This document shows positions 50,493 through 57,752 of a DNA stretch of 64,000 bases, in pieces. Positions within the stretch are counted from its first letter, which is position 1. Every line of letters starts with the position of its first letter. The notes under the pieces were generated by a model, which was not told where the DNA came from, did not search any database, and saw only the letters and a list, made by a program, of their open reading frames with translations. This DNA is from Scatomonas sp963930955 (GTDB lineage: Bacteria; Bacillota; Clostridia; Lachnospirales; Lachnospiraceae): positions 372,001-436,000 of the forward strand of contig OZ006967.1 in assembly GCA_963930955.1 (NCBI GenBank), in the 5' to 3' direction. A program made the position numbers and the translations under genes.

Positions 50493-50855
50493 TATGGCAT
50501 TTTCTCCATATTCTTTACGAATTCTAGCACAAAGAGCTTCCCATCCAGCCTGTAGCTCTTCTGGCGTAGACTCTGGGAAATCTATATTTGAATATTTTTC
50601 CTCTACTTCTTGCTCTATTCTATTGGCATAAACAGTCATAAACTCAGGATATTCAATAAGTAAACGATAGAACAAACCATCTACGGAATCACCAAGCACC
50701 ATACAGCGATCAAGTATGGAATCATAGATTTCTTGTGTCATTGGTATCTGGTAGTCTATAGCTGCCAATTGTTCATCCGTAAATTCAAAAGTAATGGTTA
50801 AAAACTCTTCAAGATTCCGTTTTCCCTTATTATTCAGCTCATCATATCTTTTCAT
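50490..50855 (-). CDS. Hypothetical acidic protein
   Basis: 121 residues from ATG 50855, taken because of the AAGGGGGAAG-like site upstream; the frame extends a further 18 codons without one. No recognised domain. Helical and acidic (DEQLAAIDYQIPMTQEIYD, ends RIRKEYGENAI). It is divergent from the small HTH gene, which may regulate it. An antitoxin or phage-type accessory protein is possible but not shown. Confidence 0.55.
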   Translation of the reverse strand: MKRYDELNNKGKRNLEEFLTITFEFTDEQLAAIDYQIPMTQEIYDSILDRCMVLGDSVDGLFYRLLIEYPEFMTVYANRIEQEVEEKYSNIDFPESTPEELQAGWEALCARIRKEYGENAI

Positions 50856-50964
50856 GACAACTTCCCCCTTCACTATACTCTCATTATATATTATTGTGAA
50901 TATCTCCACAATATTGTTTTGAAACTGGACACCCTATAATTAAATCATCTTACAATGGAAAGGG

Positions 50965-51171
50965 GTGTTCACAATAATAGATTTCAGCCCATTATGGGAA
51001 ACGATGGAAAAGAAAGGTATATCTCAATATCAGCTTCTCAAGAATGGTATTGATAACAAAACTCTAGACTCTTTGAAAAAGAACAAAAATATCACTCTGA
51101 ACACTCTTGAAAAGCTCTCCAAGATTTTAGAATGTGATGATTTAAACAAAATAGTACGTTTTCACGATTAA
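50965..51171 (+). CDS. Small Cro/C1-type HTH regulator
   Basis: 68 residues. The HTH is visible as GISQYQLLKNGIDNKTLDSLKKNKNITLNTLEKL, typical of minimal XRE/HTH_26 regulators of mobile elements. The start is GTG 50965; AAAGG lies close upstream, so spacing is poor. The gene is divergent from the 50490-50855 gene and ends at a bidirectional hairpin. Confidence 0.78.
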   Translation: MFTIIDFSPLWETMEKKGISQYQLLKNGIDNKTLDSLKKNKNITLNTLEKLSKILECDDLNKIVRFHD

Positions 51172-51172
51172 A

Positions 51173-51207
51173 GGCTACTGGAAATAATACGAATCCAGCA
51201 GCCTTTT
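51173..51207 (+). terminator. Terminator after the small HTH gene
   Basis: AGGCTACTGGA / TCCAGCAGCCT arms followed by TTTTT; shared with the converging gene at 51213. Confidence 0.75.
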
Positions 51208-51212
51208 TCGTT

Positions 51213-51512
51213 TCAGAGAGAATAATTCAATTTTTTCTTTAATTGCAAAAATTTGTAATATTTATAGGGATTTTTCAGGATGCTGGCTTTTTTCAAAGGA
51301 TAAAGGATCTGATAGTTGATATTATGAGTAATACACCACTGGCAGAGAGCCTCTGTATTAAAGCCCGTAGAACTTAGATTTGATTCCAGATATGATAGCT
51401 GTTGCTTTTCCCATAGACTGTAAGAACCTGCGACTACTGGAAAATTCATTCCTTTTGTAAAGAAATGTAAGCTTTGAAGGTTTTCTTCGGGCAATTTAAT
51501 AATTTTCTTCAT
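51213..51512 (-). CDS. Hypothetical protein
   Basis: 99 residues from ATG 51512 (GGAGG seven bases upstream). Lys/Leu-rich, with two Cys-His near the middle (LCQWCITHN). No family recognised, no signal peptide. Upstream, 51528-51758 holds no gene but a large inverted repeat. Confidence 0.5.
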   Translation of the reverse strand: MKKIIKLPEENLQSLHFFTKGMNFPVVAGSYSLWEKQQLSYLESNLSSTGFNTEALCQWCITHNINYQILYPLKKASILKNPYKYYKFLQLKKKLNYSL

Positions 51513-51664
51513 GTTCCTCCTCTCCATTCTCTCTAGCTTCTATAATAGCATAAAAGTAGTTCCTAAAATATCATTTTTATAATTTGCTTAATTTTTTGTA
51601 TGTATATAATACATATGAAATACGGTATTAATTACATACAGAATACATATAAAGGCGCAAAAAA

Positions 51665-51737
51665 TCGGCAGAATTGATTTTATTTACCTAAAATGAGTGA
51701 TTACCCATTTAAAGCATTTAAAATCATTTCTGCCGAA
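51665..51737. repeat. Long imperfect inverted repeat
   Basis: TCGGCAGAA-TGATTTTA (51665-51682) and TAAAATCA-TTCTGCCGA (51719-51737), 17-18 bp arms with one bulge, and an inner AAAAT/ATTT pairing. It may be a terminator for the DUF1281-like gene or a mobile-element end. Confidence 0.6.
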
Positions 51738-51758
51738 ATTCTATGTTATAACCTTATC

Positions 51759-52493
51759 TCAGTCCTTAAGTTCTTCTTCCGCCTCTTCTCCCAAAATCTG
51801 CTTTGCAAGCAATTTTGCTTCTCTTGAATCATCTTCTGGTTCATACTCAGCAATAATTTCTCCTGCCCTAAAGACATATCTGCCAAGATTACATCCAAAA
51901 TTTTCATCCGCAAATTCATAGTTCACAGTTACTTCTGGAAATTTTTCACTTGCCATCAGTATTAGGTGAGGAACACCTACCCAAGCTGTATAAAATTCCA
52001 GAATATTTTCTTCACGCATTGCATCCCATGCGTTCCATTTGCACTTCCAGTTTCTTACACTCCAAATGTACCAATCATGTAAACCATACTTTTGTTCAAG
52101 TTCATATAGATGTTTTCCGTAATCAAAAAAGGTTTCATAACGTGTTTCAATATGATGTTTCTCATTATCCTTACAGTTTCTTATATTCTCGCTATGCTCT
52201 TTTTCCCAATAAGCAAAAAGCTCTTCCCTCGTAATGATATTTTTTTCTTTACACCATTCATAGGTAAGAATGTCGTCAACTCTTTCGAATTTCCCAAGTC
52301 CTTTTGCTAAATAATACGCAAGCGCATCTTCCGAAACAGAGCTGCTTTCCGTATTTTTAATTTCTTCTGGCATCTCAACAATCTTATTAAAATCCATATC
52401 TCCATTGTCACTTTTAAAGAACTCAAATAGTTCTTCAATCTGTTTCTGATCTGTTCCACATAAAGTAATTCTATTTGTAACCCAATTTGGCAT
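51759..52493 (-). CDS. Api92/DUF1281-like protein
   Basis: 244 residues. The N-terminus MPNWVTNRITLCGTDQKQIEEL and the later GLHDWYIWSVRNWKCKWNA are characteristic of the Api92-like/DUF1281 ferredoxin-fold family found on plasmids and phages. The function is unknown. ATG 52493 has AAGGAGG seven bases upstream. A small stem AAGGAA/TTCCTT lies at 52537-52560. Confidence 0.78.
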   Translation of the reverse strand: MPNWVTNRITLCGTDQKQIEELFEFFKSDNGDMDFNKIVEMPEEIKNTESSSVSEDALAYYLAKGLGKFERVDDILTYEWCKEKNIITREELFAYWEKEHSENIRNCKDNEKHHIETRYETFFDYGKHLYELEQKYGLHDWYIWSVRNWKCKWNAWDAMREENILEFYTAWVGVPHLILMASEKFPEVTVNYEFADENFGCNLGRYVFRAGEIIAEYEPEDDSREAKLLAKQILGEEAEEELKD

Positions 52494-52777
52494 ATTTTTT
52501 TCCTCCTTAATCTCAATCAATTATCTGGTTGCAATTAAGGAATTCAGCGCTTCGTTCCTTTTGATGAGTTAATTATATCTTTAAAATAATTTTTTGCTTA
52601 GCTGTATTGTTTAGAACATTTTTTACACTGATTTTGACATATATCTAGCCAAACTATTCAATATATAGAATATTTGACATTAATCATTACAAGTTATATG
52701 TATTTTACTTCAAATACCAAATTGTGTGTTTTACGAAAGAATTTTAAAGTGTACTCTAAAAAAACTTGTCCGATCTA

Positions 52778-52806
52778 TTGCATTTGAAATTTTTTCGGGG
52801 TAAAAT
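52778..52806 (+). promoter_or_regulatory. Promoter of the 16-codon peptide gene
   Basis: TTGCAT (52778-52783), a 17-base spacer and TAAAAT (52801-52806). Bases 52521-52777 upstream contain no feature I can support. Confidence 0.6.
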
Positions 52807-52839
52807 TATTATTAAGAAGAGAAAAGGAAGCTGAATAGC

Positions 52840-52890
52840 ATGATTCAAATCAACTTGGTATGTCAGGGATCAGGTTGGTTTTGTATATAG
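52840..52890 (+). CDS. 16-residue Cys/Trp-containing peptide
   Basis: The coding sequence reads MIQINLVCQGSGWFCI then TAG. It has GAAAAGGAAG eight to ten bases upstream, a well-spaced promoter and a strong terminator 66 bases after the stop, making a transcript of about 180 nt. It has two Cys six residues apart around GSGWF. It could be a leader peptide, a type I toxin, a signal peptide of a cell-cell communication system, or merely a short open frame in a regulatory RNA. No family recognised. Confidence 0.5.
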   Translation: MIQINLVCQGSGWFCI

Positions 52891-52956
52891 AACTTTCAAG
52901 AATCCTTTTTACAGTTAAAGATATTATATAGACTATCTTTTCATAGGTATTATTTT

Positions 52957-52990
52957 ATAGATTGCAAAAAGGATGCAATCTATTTTTTTG
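52957..52990 (+). terminator. Terminator of the peptide transcript
   Basis: ATAGATTGCA / TGCAATCTAT, a 10-bp perfect stem with an AAAAAGGA loop and a run of T. The upstream ATCCTTTTT (52902-52910) can pair with the loop AAAAAGGAT, so an alternative fold exists. Confidence 0.85.
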
Positions 52991-53007
52991 TTTTTTATGA
53001 AATAGAA

Positions 53008-53042
53008 ACAAAAAAAATGCAACCATTGTCAGGTGGTTGCAT
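53008..53042 (-). terminator. Terminator of the opposing small transcript
   Basis: On minus ATGCAACC / GGTTGCAT followed by TTTTTTTTG. It faces the peptide terminator only about 20 bases away. Confidence 0.8.
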
Positions 53043-53172
53043 ATTATAAGAATCCTTCATTCTATACAAAATAACATGAATTAAATACTGAACCTCTCAA
53101 GCCTCCATGTACCTGATGTAGCTTCAAGCCTCCATGTACTTGATGTAGATTCAAGCCTTCATGCGTTTGTAC
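53010..53172 (-). ncRNA. Small minus-strand transcript with 27-base repeats
   Basis: Promoter TTGACT-17-TAAAAT and terminator define an RNA of about 160 nt. It contains the two to three 27-base repeats and AAGGATTCTT (53048-53057 reversed), which is complementary to AAGAATCCTT in the peptide transcript (52898-52907). It is a candidate antisense regulator. A short frame of repeated LHQVHGGLK residues crosses the repeats but lacks a clear start. Confidence 0.5.
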
Positions 53173-53177
53173 ATATA
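53097..53177. repeat. Tandem 27-base repeats with GATGTAG
   Basis: Two near-identical units (53097-53123 and 53124-53150, one or two differences) and a degenerate third (53151-53177). Both good copies contain TGATGTAG, the sequence found at the island's left junction. Confidence 0.8.
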
Positions 53178-53178
53178 T

Positions 53179-53207
53179 ATTTTACGATCAATTCGATTTA
53201 AAGTCAA
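53179..53207 (-). promoter_or_regulatory. Consensus-like promoter for the minus-strand small RNA
   Basis: TTGACT (53202-53207 reversed), a 17-base spacer and TAAAAT (53179-53184 reversed). Next to it on plus are two TTTGATCATTTT direct repeats (53213-53240). Confidence 0.7.
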
Positions 53208-53269
53208 TACTTTTGATCATTTTGTTTGATCATTTTTAATATTTTTTCACAATTTCATACCGTAAATAG

Positions 53270-53640
53270 CATCAAAAGAATAGGCTACCTGTTAGGCCAT
53301 GCGAATAAAAATAGCAGGAGGTAAGCTACCTTTGACAGATGACTGGTACTCATCTTAAGCTCTTCAAGTGGTATAAACCAATGGTGTAAACCTAGCGGAC
53401 TGGGAAACTAACCACCCACATGGCTTGAATAGATTGCCGTTAGAGGGGTACTGCACAAATAAAGATGACACGACTAAATTGACTGTCCTAGGCCTGAAAT
53501 GGAAGGGCATTGTGTGGCGATTGGTAATCGATAGCGTTTGATACTAGACCTTGGCTAAACGGGTAATGCCGAACACATAATGTTGCGATACGAAAAATTA
53601 AATCTAATAAAAATTTGATTTTTCCAAATCGCAGGGGGGG
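53270..53640 (+). ncRNA. Candidate large structured RNA of unknown family
   Basis: No open frame, but many stems. CTAGCGG (about 53391) pairs with CCGTTAG (about 53437) including a G-U possible only on plus. TGGTATAAACCA (53369-53380) and GGTGTAAACC (about 53383-53392) are consecutive hairpins, the second with a GNRA-type loop. CGATT-GGT-AATCG is at about 53518-53530. GGCATT (53507) pairs with AATGCC (about 53564), and TGCGAT with ATCGCA closes a terminal hairpin (53584-53632). Its GC content stands above the surrounding AT-rich DNA. I do not recognise it as tmRNA, RNase P, T-box, group I or group II intron. Size suggests a ROOL/GOLLD/retron-like or new class (untested). Confidence 0.55.
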
Positions 53641-54131
53641 ATAAAGTTCTGCGCTCATTCATAAGCATTCTTTAAGAATTAGCCATAAAATTCAACTCAA
53701 AACTAACAAATCCTCTTAGAAATACAGCATACTCTATAAGCCTTAAACTTCAAAAACAAAGAAAATAATCAAATCTACTAAGCTAAAAATCAAAAAACAG
53801 ACAAAAGCACTGAAGATCAGCTCAAAGACTAAGGCTCAAAGTTAGATAACCACAAAGAAAAACCTTAGATCAGCGTACAGAAACAAGCAATAAGTTAAAT
53901 AAAAAGGCTGGCAACAATTGAAACTTGGAAATTACTCATAACCTCTGAGTTTTGAGTATAACATACATACGATATATGTTAGAGCTTAAAGAAACAAGTT
54001 CCAAAATTAGAAATTTTCTCTAAAACAGCTCCTAAAAACATAAAAAACACCTCATAAAGCTTGTAAACCTGCAGCCTAAAACTTAAAATTACCTACATCA
54101 GAAAAATTTCAAAAATACATATAACATATGT
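53641..54131. other. A-rich non-coding tract
   Basis: About 490 bases, strikingly A-rich on plus with frequent stops in all frames and no gene. Hairpins TAACATA/TATGTTA (about 53958-53981) and ATACATAT-aac-ATATGTAT (about 54115-54133) lie near its right side. It might be the 3' part of the structured RNA or decayed DNA. Confidence 0.5.
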
Positions 54132-54251
54132 ATGAATTTTAAAGATTTTACTGCAGAACCTGTTCCAAATAACAATTGTCTGTTTTGTAATTTTCCTAAA
54201 TCACCTGAGGGTTATAGATTATTTTACATCGGAAACCATATTCATTATTAA
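54132..54251 (+). CDS. Possible 39-residue protein with CxxC motif
   Basis: MNFKDFTAEPVPNNNCLFCN, ending RLFYIGNHIHY. It reads like protein but has no ribosome site, and the start lies in a palindrome. It converges with the gene at 54283. Confidence 0.3.
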   Translation: MNFKDFTAEPVPNNNCLFCNFPKSPEGYRLFYIGNHIHY

Positions 54252-54282
54252 TTATTTATCTAAAAATAATTAGTTGAAGGCA

Positions 54283-54879
54283 TTATCTTGCTTCTTTAAG
54301 CCAGTTTTCAAATTCCCATCTCAATGGCTCTTTGTTTTCTATTCTAGATCTCAAATTCTTCTGATATTGTAAATATTGTCCTTCATAGCTATCCCATCTA
54401 CTCCAAGGAACTTTCGGTATTGAGAGACCAAATTCTTTATGAGCAACATTAAAAACATAATTATCCAATGGTATATGTAAGTATTTGAAAAGGTCAAAAA
54501 GTTCCTGATCTCCCAACATATAGAGATACTTAAAAGTCATATTAATCCATTTTTGAGACTGTCCAATTGTAAACTCAATGTCTTTATCTACATAGTTCAT
54601 TTGAATTTTCTTGCAAATTTCAAAATGCCACAAGTCAAAAGTATCTTGGTCTTTAATATATACTCTTTTAACTTTTTTTATCTCTTCTTCTAATATTTCA
54701 GAAACTTGATTTCTTAGTTCTTTCCTCATTTCATCCTGTACATTATGAAATCTCAAAGTCCTATTCATATCTAAATAAGCTCTATTTGCTGCTGCTTTAT
54801 ATATATTAGTATATGTACCGAAGTAAATAGCACGAAGAAATTTTAAAATATCAACATCAACTGTAACTTCACTTACCAT
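54283..54879 (-). CDS. Unrecognised protein, third gene of island-end operon
   Basis: 198 residues, helical, basic to neutral. QSQKWINMTFKYLYMLG and HIPLDNYVFNVAHKEFG resemble a motif seen in hypothetical proteins from accessory loci, but I cannot name the family. It ends RWEFENWLKEAR. Its start lies 14 bases after the stop of the previous gene on minus, so the three genes 56575-54283 form one operon. The AT-rich composition is shared with the island. Confidence 0.6.
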   Translation of the reverse strand: MVSEVTVDVDILKFLRAIYFGTYTNIYKAAANRAYLDMNRTLRFHNVQDEMRKELRNQVSEILEEEIKKVKRVYIKDQDTFDLWHFEICKKIQMNYVDKDIEFTIGQSQKWINMTFKYLYMLGDQELFDLFKYLHIPLDNYVFNVAHKEFGLSIPKVPWSRWDSYEGQYLQYQKNLRSRIENKEPLRWEFENWLKEAR

Positions 54880-54893
54880 TTGTCTTTCCTTTC

Positions 54894-55724
54894 TTAATAC
54901 TCATCCTGCTGCAGAAGGTATTCATCCCAATAATTATCATCATCACCGTCTATATTATGTGTCCATAAATACATCATCAATATTTCCATTTGTTTTTTAT
55001 GTCCTTTAATAAAGGGTTTCTTTGCCAGCCTATTATATAATCCATCTATATTAAATACATTTGTCTTTCTCTTATAATTGTATCTATATTTTCTATCCAG
55101 AATGGGATGTTCCAATTTTATTCGGCTTCTGGAAGGCCATGCGTCTTGATTACTCCAAAAGCCGTTTAAATAATATTCTAATCCCATTGATATATTCACA
55201 TTGTAATCATGTAATGTATCCTGAAGCCACTTGGTAATTTTCGGAGAAATGTCTGGAATAAACTTTGCGTAAGCATTAGTTTCTCTGATATGATATTCTC
55301 TGATAAATTTATATAGCATCTCTGCCTGATTCTTTAAAAATGGACATTTTTTAATCAGGCTGGCATAGCAATCATAGGACATAGATCTAAACTCAGATTC
55401 TTCATACATAAATGGAAAATCATCTGACTCATTTACAAAATTAGCAATCAATCTATTTGCCTGCTTTCCATGTGTATCATATATAGATACCAACCAATCA
55501 CGGATATCTGGAGTATAATCTCTTAACGTTTTTTCATATTTAATCAACTTTTCATTTTCAGCTACCGTTCTTTTTTCTGCTCCTTGAATCGGTAAGTACT
55601 GATCAAAGTATTCGAAGATATAATCTATGCAGCTTCTGATATTATTCATCTTTTGAGAACTGTCGAACTCATTCATTCCATCTTCTGTTTTACGCTTTTC
55701 TATGTATTCTTCCACCTTTAGCAT
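54894..55724 (-). CDS. Unrecognised protein, paralog A of pair
   Basis: 276 residues, co-linear with the neighbour at 55748-56575: shared SQKMNNIRSCIDYIFEYFDQYLP, GAEKRTVAENEKLIKYEKTLR, LRDYTPDIRDWLVSIYDT, then KPFIKGHKKQMEILMMYLW and GDDD near the end. No known catalytic motif, membrane segment or signal peptide. The paralogs are 23 bases apart. Tandem diverged paralogs beside a structured RNA suggest a two-subunit complex, possibly RNA-binding (inference only). Confidence 0.65.
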   Translation of the reverse strand: MLKVEEYIEKRKTEDGMNEFDSSQKMNNIRSCIDYIFEYFDQYLPIQGAEKRTVAENEKLIKYEKTLRDYTPDIRDWLVSIYDTHGKQANRLIANFVNESDDFPFMYEESEFRSMSYDCYASLIKKCPFLKNQAEMLYKFIREYHIRETNAYAKFIPDISPKITKWLQDTLHDYNVNISMGLEYYLNGFWSNQDAWPSRSRIKLEHPILDRKYRYNYKRKTNVFNIDGLYNRLAKKPFIKGHKKQMEILMMYLWTHNIDGDDDNYWDEYLLQQDEY

Positions 55725-55747
55725 ACCGCATTTCCCACCTTTCCTAA

Positions 55748-56575
55748 TTAGTAGTCTTTGAACTCTACCAGATATTCCTGAAGAAACTCTGGATCATCAC
55801 CGTCTATTCCGCCAAGCCATGTAACCATCATCAGGATTTCTAGCATTTTCTTTTTACCTTTCAAAAATGGCTTGTTCCCAAATTTAGAATAAAATCCATT
55901 AATATTAAATAGGTTTACTCTCTTTTTGTAGTTATAATCATACGGGTGCCCTTTATAAGGCATATCTGATTTTATTTTAGTACCAGGAGGCCATAAATCT
56001 AAATTGTTCCAAAATTCATCCATCAAATAATGCTGAATAGCTGCGGCTATATTGACATTGTATTTTTCGTATGTAGTGTTAAGCCAATTGGAAATCTTTT
56101 CTGAAATTTGGGGAAATCCAAAATATTCATACTCTCTCTTTGTAATAACATCATGATATTCCTTTATGAATTGGAATAAGTTTTCCGTCTGATTTTTTAA
56201 GCATGGGCGTTTTTTAACTAATTCCGCATAGCATCCATATGAAATATTTCTAAATTCGCCGTCCTCATATGCAAGAAGAAAGCCCGACACATTATCACAA
56301 TATTTCTGTATAGTCTTATTTACTTGATGCCCAGTATCATCATATATTGAAACAAGCCAATTTCTTAGATTTGGAGAATACTCTCTGAGGGATTTTTCAT
56401 ATTTATTTAGCCTCTCGTTTTCTGCTGCAGTATGACTTTCCGCCCCTTCAAGAGGTAAATACTGGTCATAATATTCAAAAACATAATCAATACTCGTCCT
56501 AATATTACTCATCTTTTGAGTAACATCAAACTCATCCAAATGATCCTCTTTCTTTCGTAAGCGCTTTATATTCAC
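55748..56575 (-). pseudogene. Unrecognised protein, paralog B, 5' end replaced by IS66 sequence
   Basis: 275 residues in the present frame. The body from DEFDVTQKMSNIRTSIDYVFEYYDQYLP onward aligns with paralog A. The first six codons (GTG AAT ATA AAG CGC TTA) lie in the IS66 terminal sequence, so the natural N-terminus was lost to the insertion at 56556. The truncation removes only about a dozen residues, so a near-complete product may still be made if the IS supplies transcription and a ribosome site. The natural 5' end must lie beyond the nested IS elements, outside the window. Confidence 0.6.
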
Positions 56576-56744
56576 CCGGATAGCAAATCCGCAACTTTTG
56601 TGAGATACTTCAGATACTTGGAGTAATTCACTTCATATCTGGTTCTCAGAGTGTTACAAAAGCTGCACATCTTCTCTCTATATCGTTGGATGCGTTTGTT
56701 GCACCTGGTTACTCCAAAATCTCACATCAGAGGAGTTAAATGAA

Positions 56745-57104
56745 ATGAGTACAACTTCAAAGGAGGACCATTGGCTGGAGTTGATCACCCAGTGCAGATC
56801 CAGCGGTCTTACTGACCGCCAGTGGTGCATAGAAAACGGAATACCCGTCAGCACATTTTACTATCATGTCCGGGCCCTGCGCAAAAAAGCCTGTGCAGTC
56901 CCGGAAGCAGTGGATGCTTCCGCTCAGAAGCAGGAGGTTGTCCAGATCCCACTTTGGGAAACAGAACAGAATCCTTCCGATCACGTTGCTTTACCTGGCC
57001 CTTCGGTCTGCCTGGAAATGCAGGGCATCCGCGTTGAGATCCACGAACAGGCCGGGGCGGATGTGATCCGCAATACCCTGCTTGCCCTGCGGCAGCTTTG
57101 TTAG
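56745..57104 (+). CDS. tnpA: IS66 accessory protein TnpA
   Basis: 119 residues: WLELITQCRSSGLTDRQWCIENGIPVSTFYYHVRALR is the TnpA helix-turn-helix. Needed for transposition of IS66 elements; its exact biochemical role is not known. It overlaps tnpB by a few bases. Confidence 0.88.
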   Translation: MSTTSKEDHWLELITQCRSSGLTDRQWCIENGIPVSTFYYHVRALRKKACAVPEAVDASAQKQEVVQIPLWETEQNPSDHVALPGPSVCLEMQGIRVEIHEQAGADVIRNTLLALRQLC

Positions 57105-57451
57105 GCGAACTGTCCGGCGTAGCAAAATTCTTCCTGGTGACAGGTTATACCGACATGCGCAAGAGCATTGATGGCTTAATGGCGGTCGTCAGGGATACTT
57201 ATGAATTAGATCCTTACAGCAACTCCCTGTTCCTTTTCTGTGGAAGACGCTGCGACCGGATAAAAGCGCTGCATTTCGAAAAAGATGGGTTCTGCCTCTA
57301 TTATAAACGTTTGGATAATGGCCGGTTCCAATGGCCGCGGGATTCTTCGGAAGTAAGGAACCTCAGCCGCCAGGAATACCGCTGGCTCCTGGAAGGGCTG
57401 TCGATCGACCAGCCAAAAGCGATCCGCCCTGCCAGAAAGAAGGAGTTCTGA
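57098..57451 (+). CDS. tnpB: IS66 accessory protein TnpB (Orf2)
   Basis: 117 residues with the family core FFLVTGYTDMRKSIDGLMAVV, LFLFCGRRCDRIKALHFEKDGFCLYYKRL and RFQWP. It starts at TTG overlapping the tnpA stop. About 300 bases (57452-57752) between tnpB and tnpC contain no gene I can support. Confidence 0.92.
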   Translation: MLGELSGVAKFFLVTGYTDMRKSIDGLMAVVRDTYELDPYSNSLFLFCGRRCDRIKALHFEKDGFCLYYKRLDNGRFQWPRDSSEVRNLSRQEYRWLLEGLSIDQPKAIRPARKKEF

Positions 57452-57752
57452 CCTTTGTGCAAAAGAGAGAAAATTTTCCTTTCTCCTGCAGGGCTGGGAA
57501 AATACAGCGGATGACTTATCCACAGGATCACGGAACTGTCCGGGAAACAGGGAGGATAACTGCCCCTGATTTTTACGGATTGCTGCCCGCACGTGGAAAA
57601 CGGGGCGTTTTGCCCGGGCAGATGCCTGCAAAAACAACCCGTCTTCCACATTTCCCCTCCGTCAAAATGACGGAGGCACTATGGCAGCGGATTCGCTTTT
57701 CTGCCGGATTTACGGTATAATAGGAACCAGTGAAAAGAAAGGTGGTTTCCGG

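Noticed and set aside
53097..53172. Repeated LHQVHGGLK reading frame on minus through the 27-base repeats
   Set aside because: No ATG or GTG start with a ribosome site; the open frame follows from a repeat length divisible by three.
53097..53177. Repeats considered as a CRISPR array
   Set aside because: Units are directly adjacent with no spacers and no cas genes are near.
53270..53640. Reading the structured region as tmRNA, RNase P, T-box or rRNA fragment
   Set aside because: None of the signature sequences of these RNAs could be found by eye.
53270..53640. Reading the structured region as an ORF-less group II intron
   Set aside because: No domain V-like GAGC...GTTC hairpin and no GTGYG start on either strand here.
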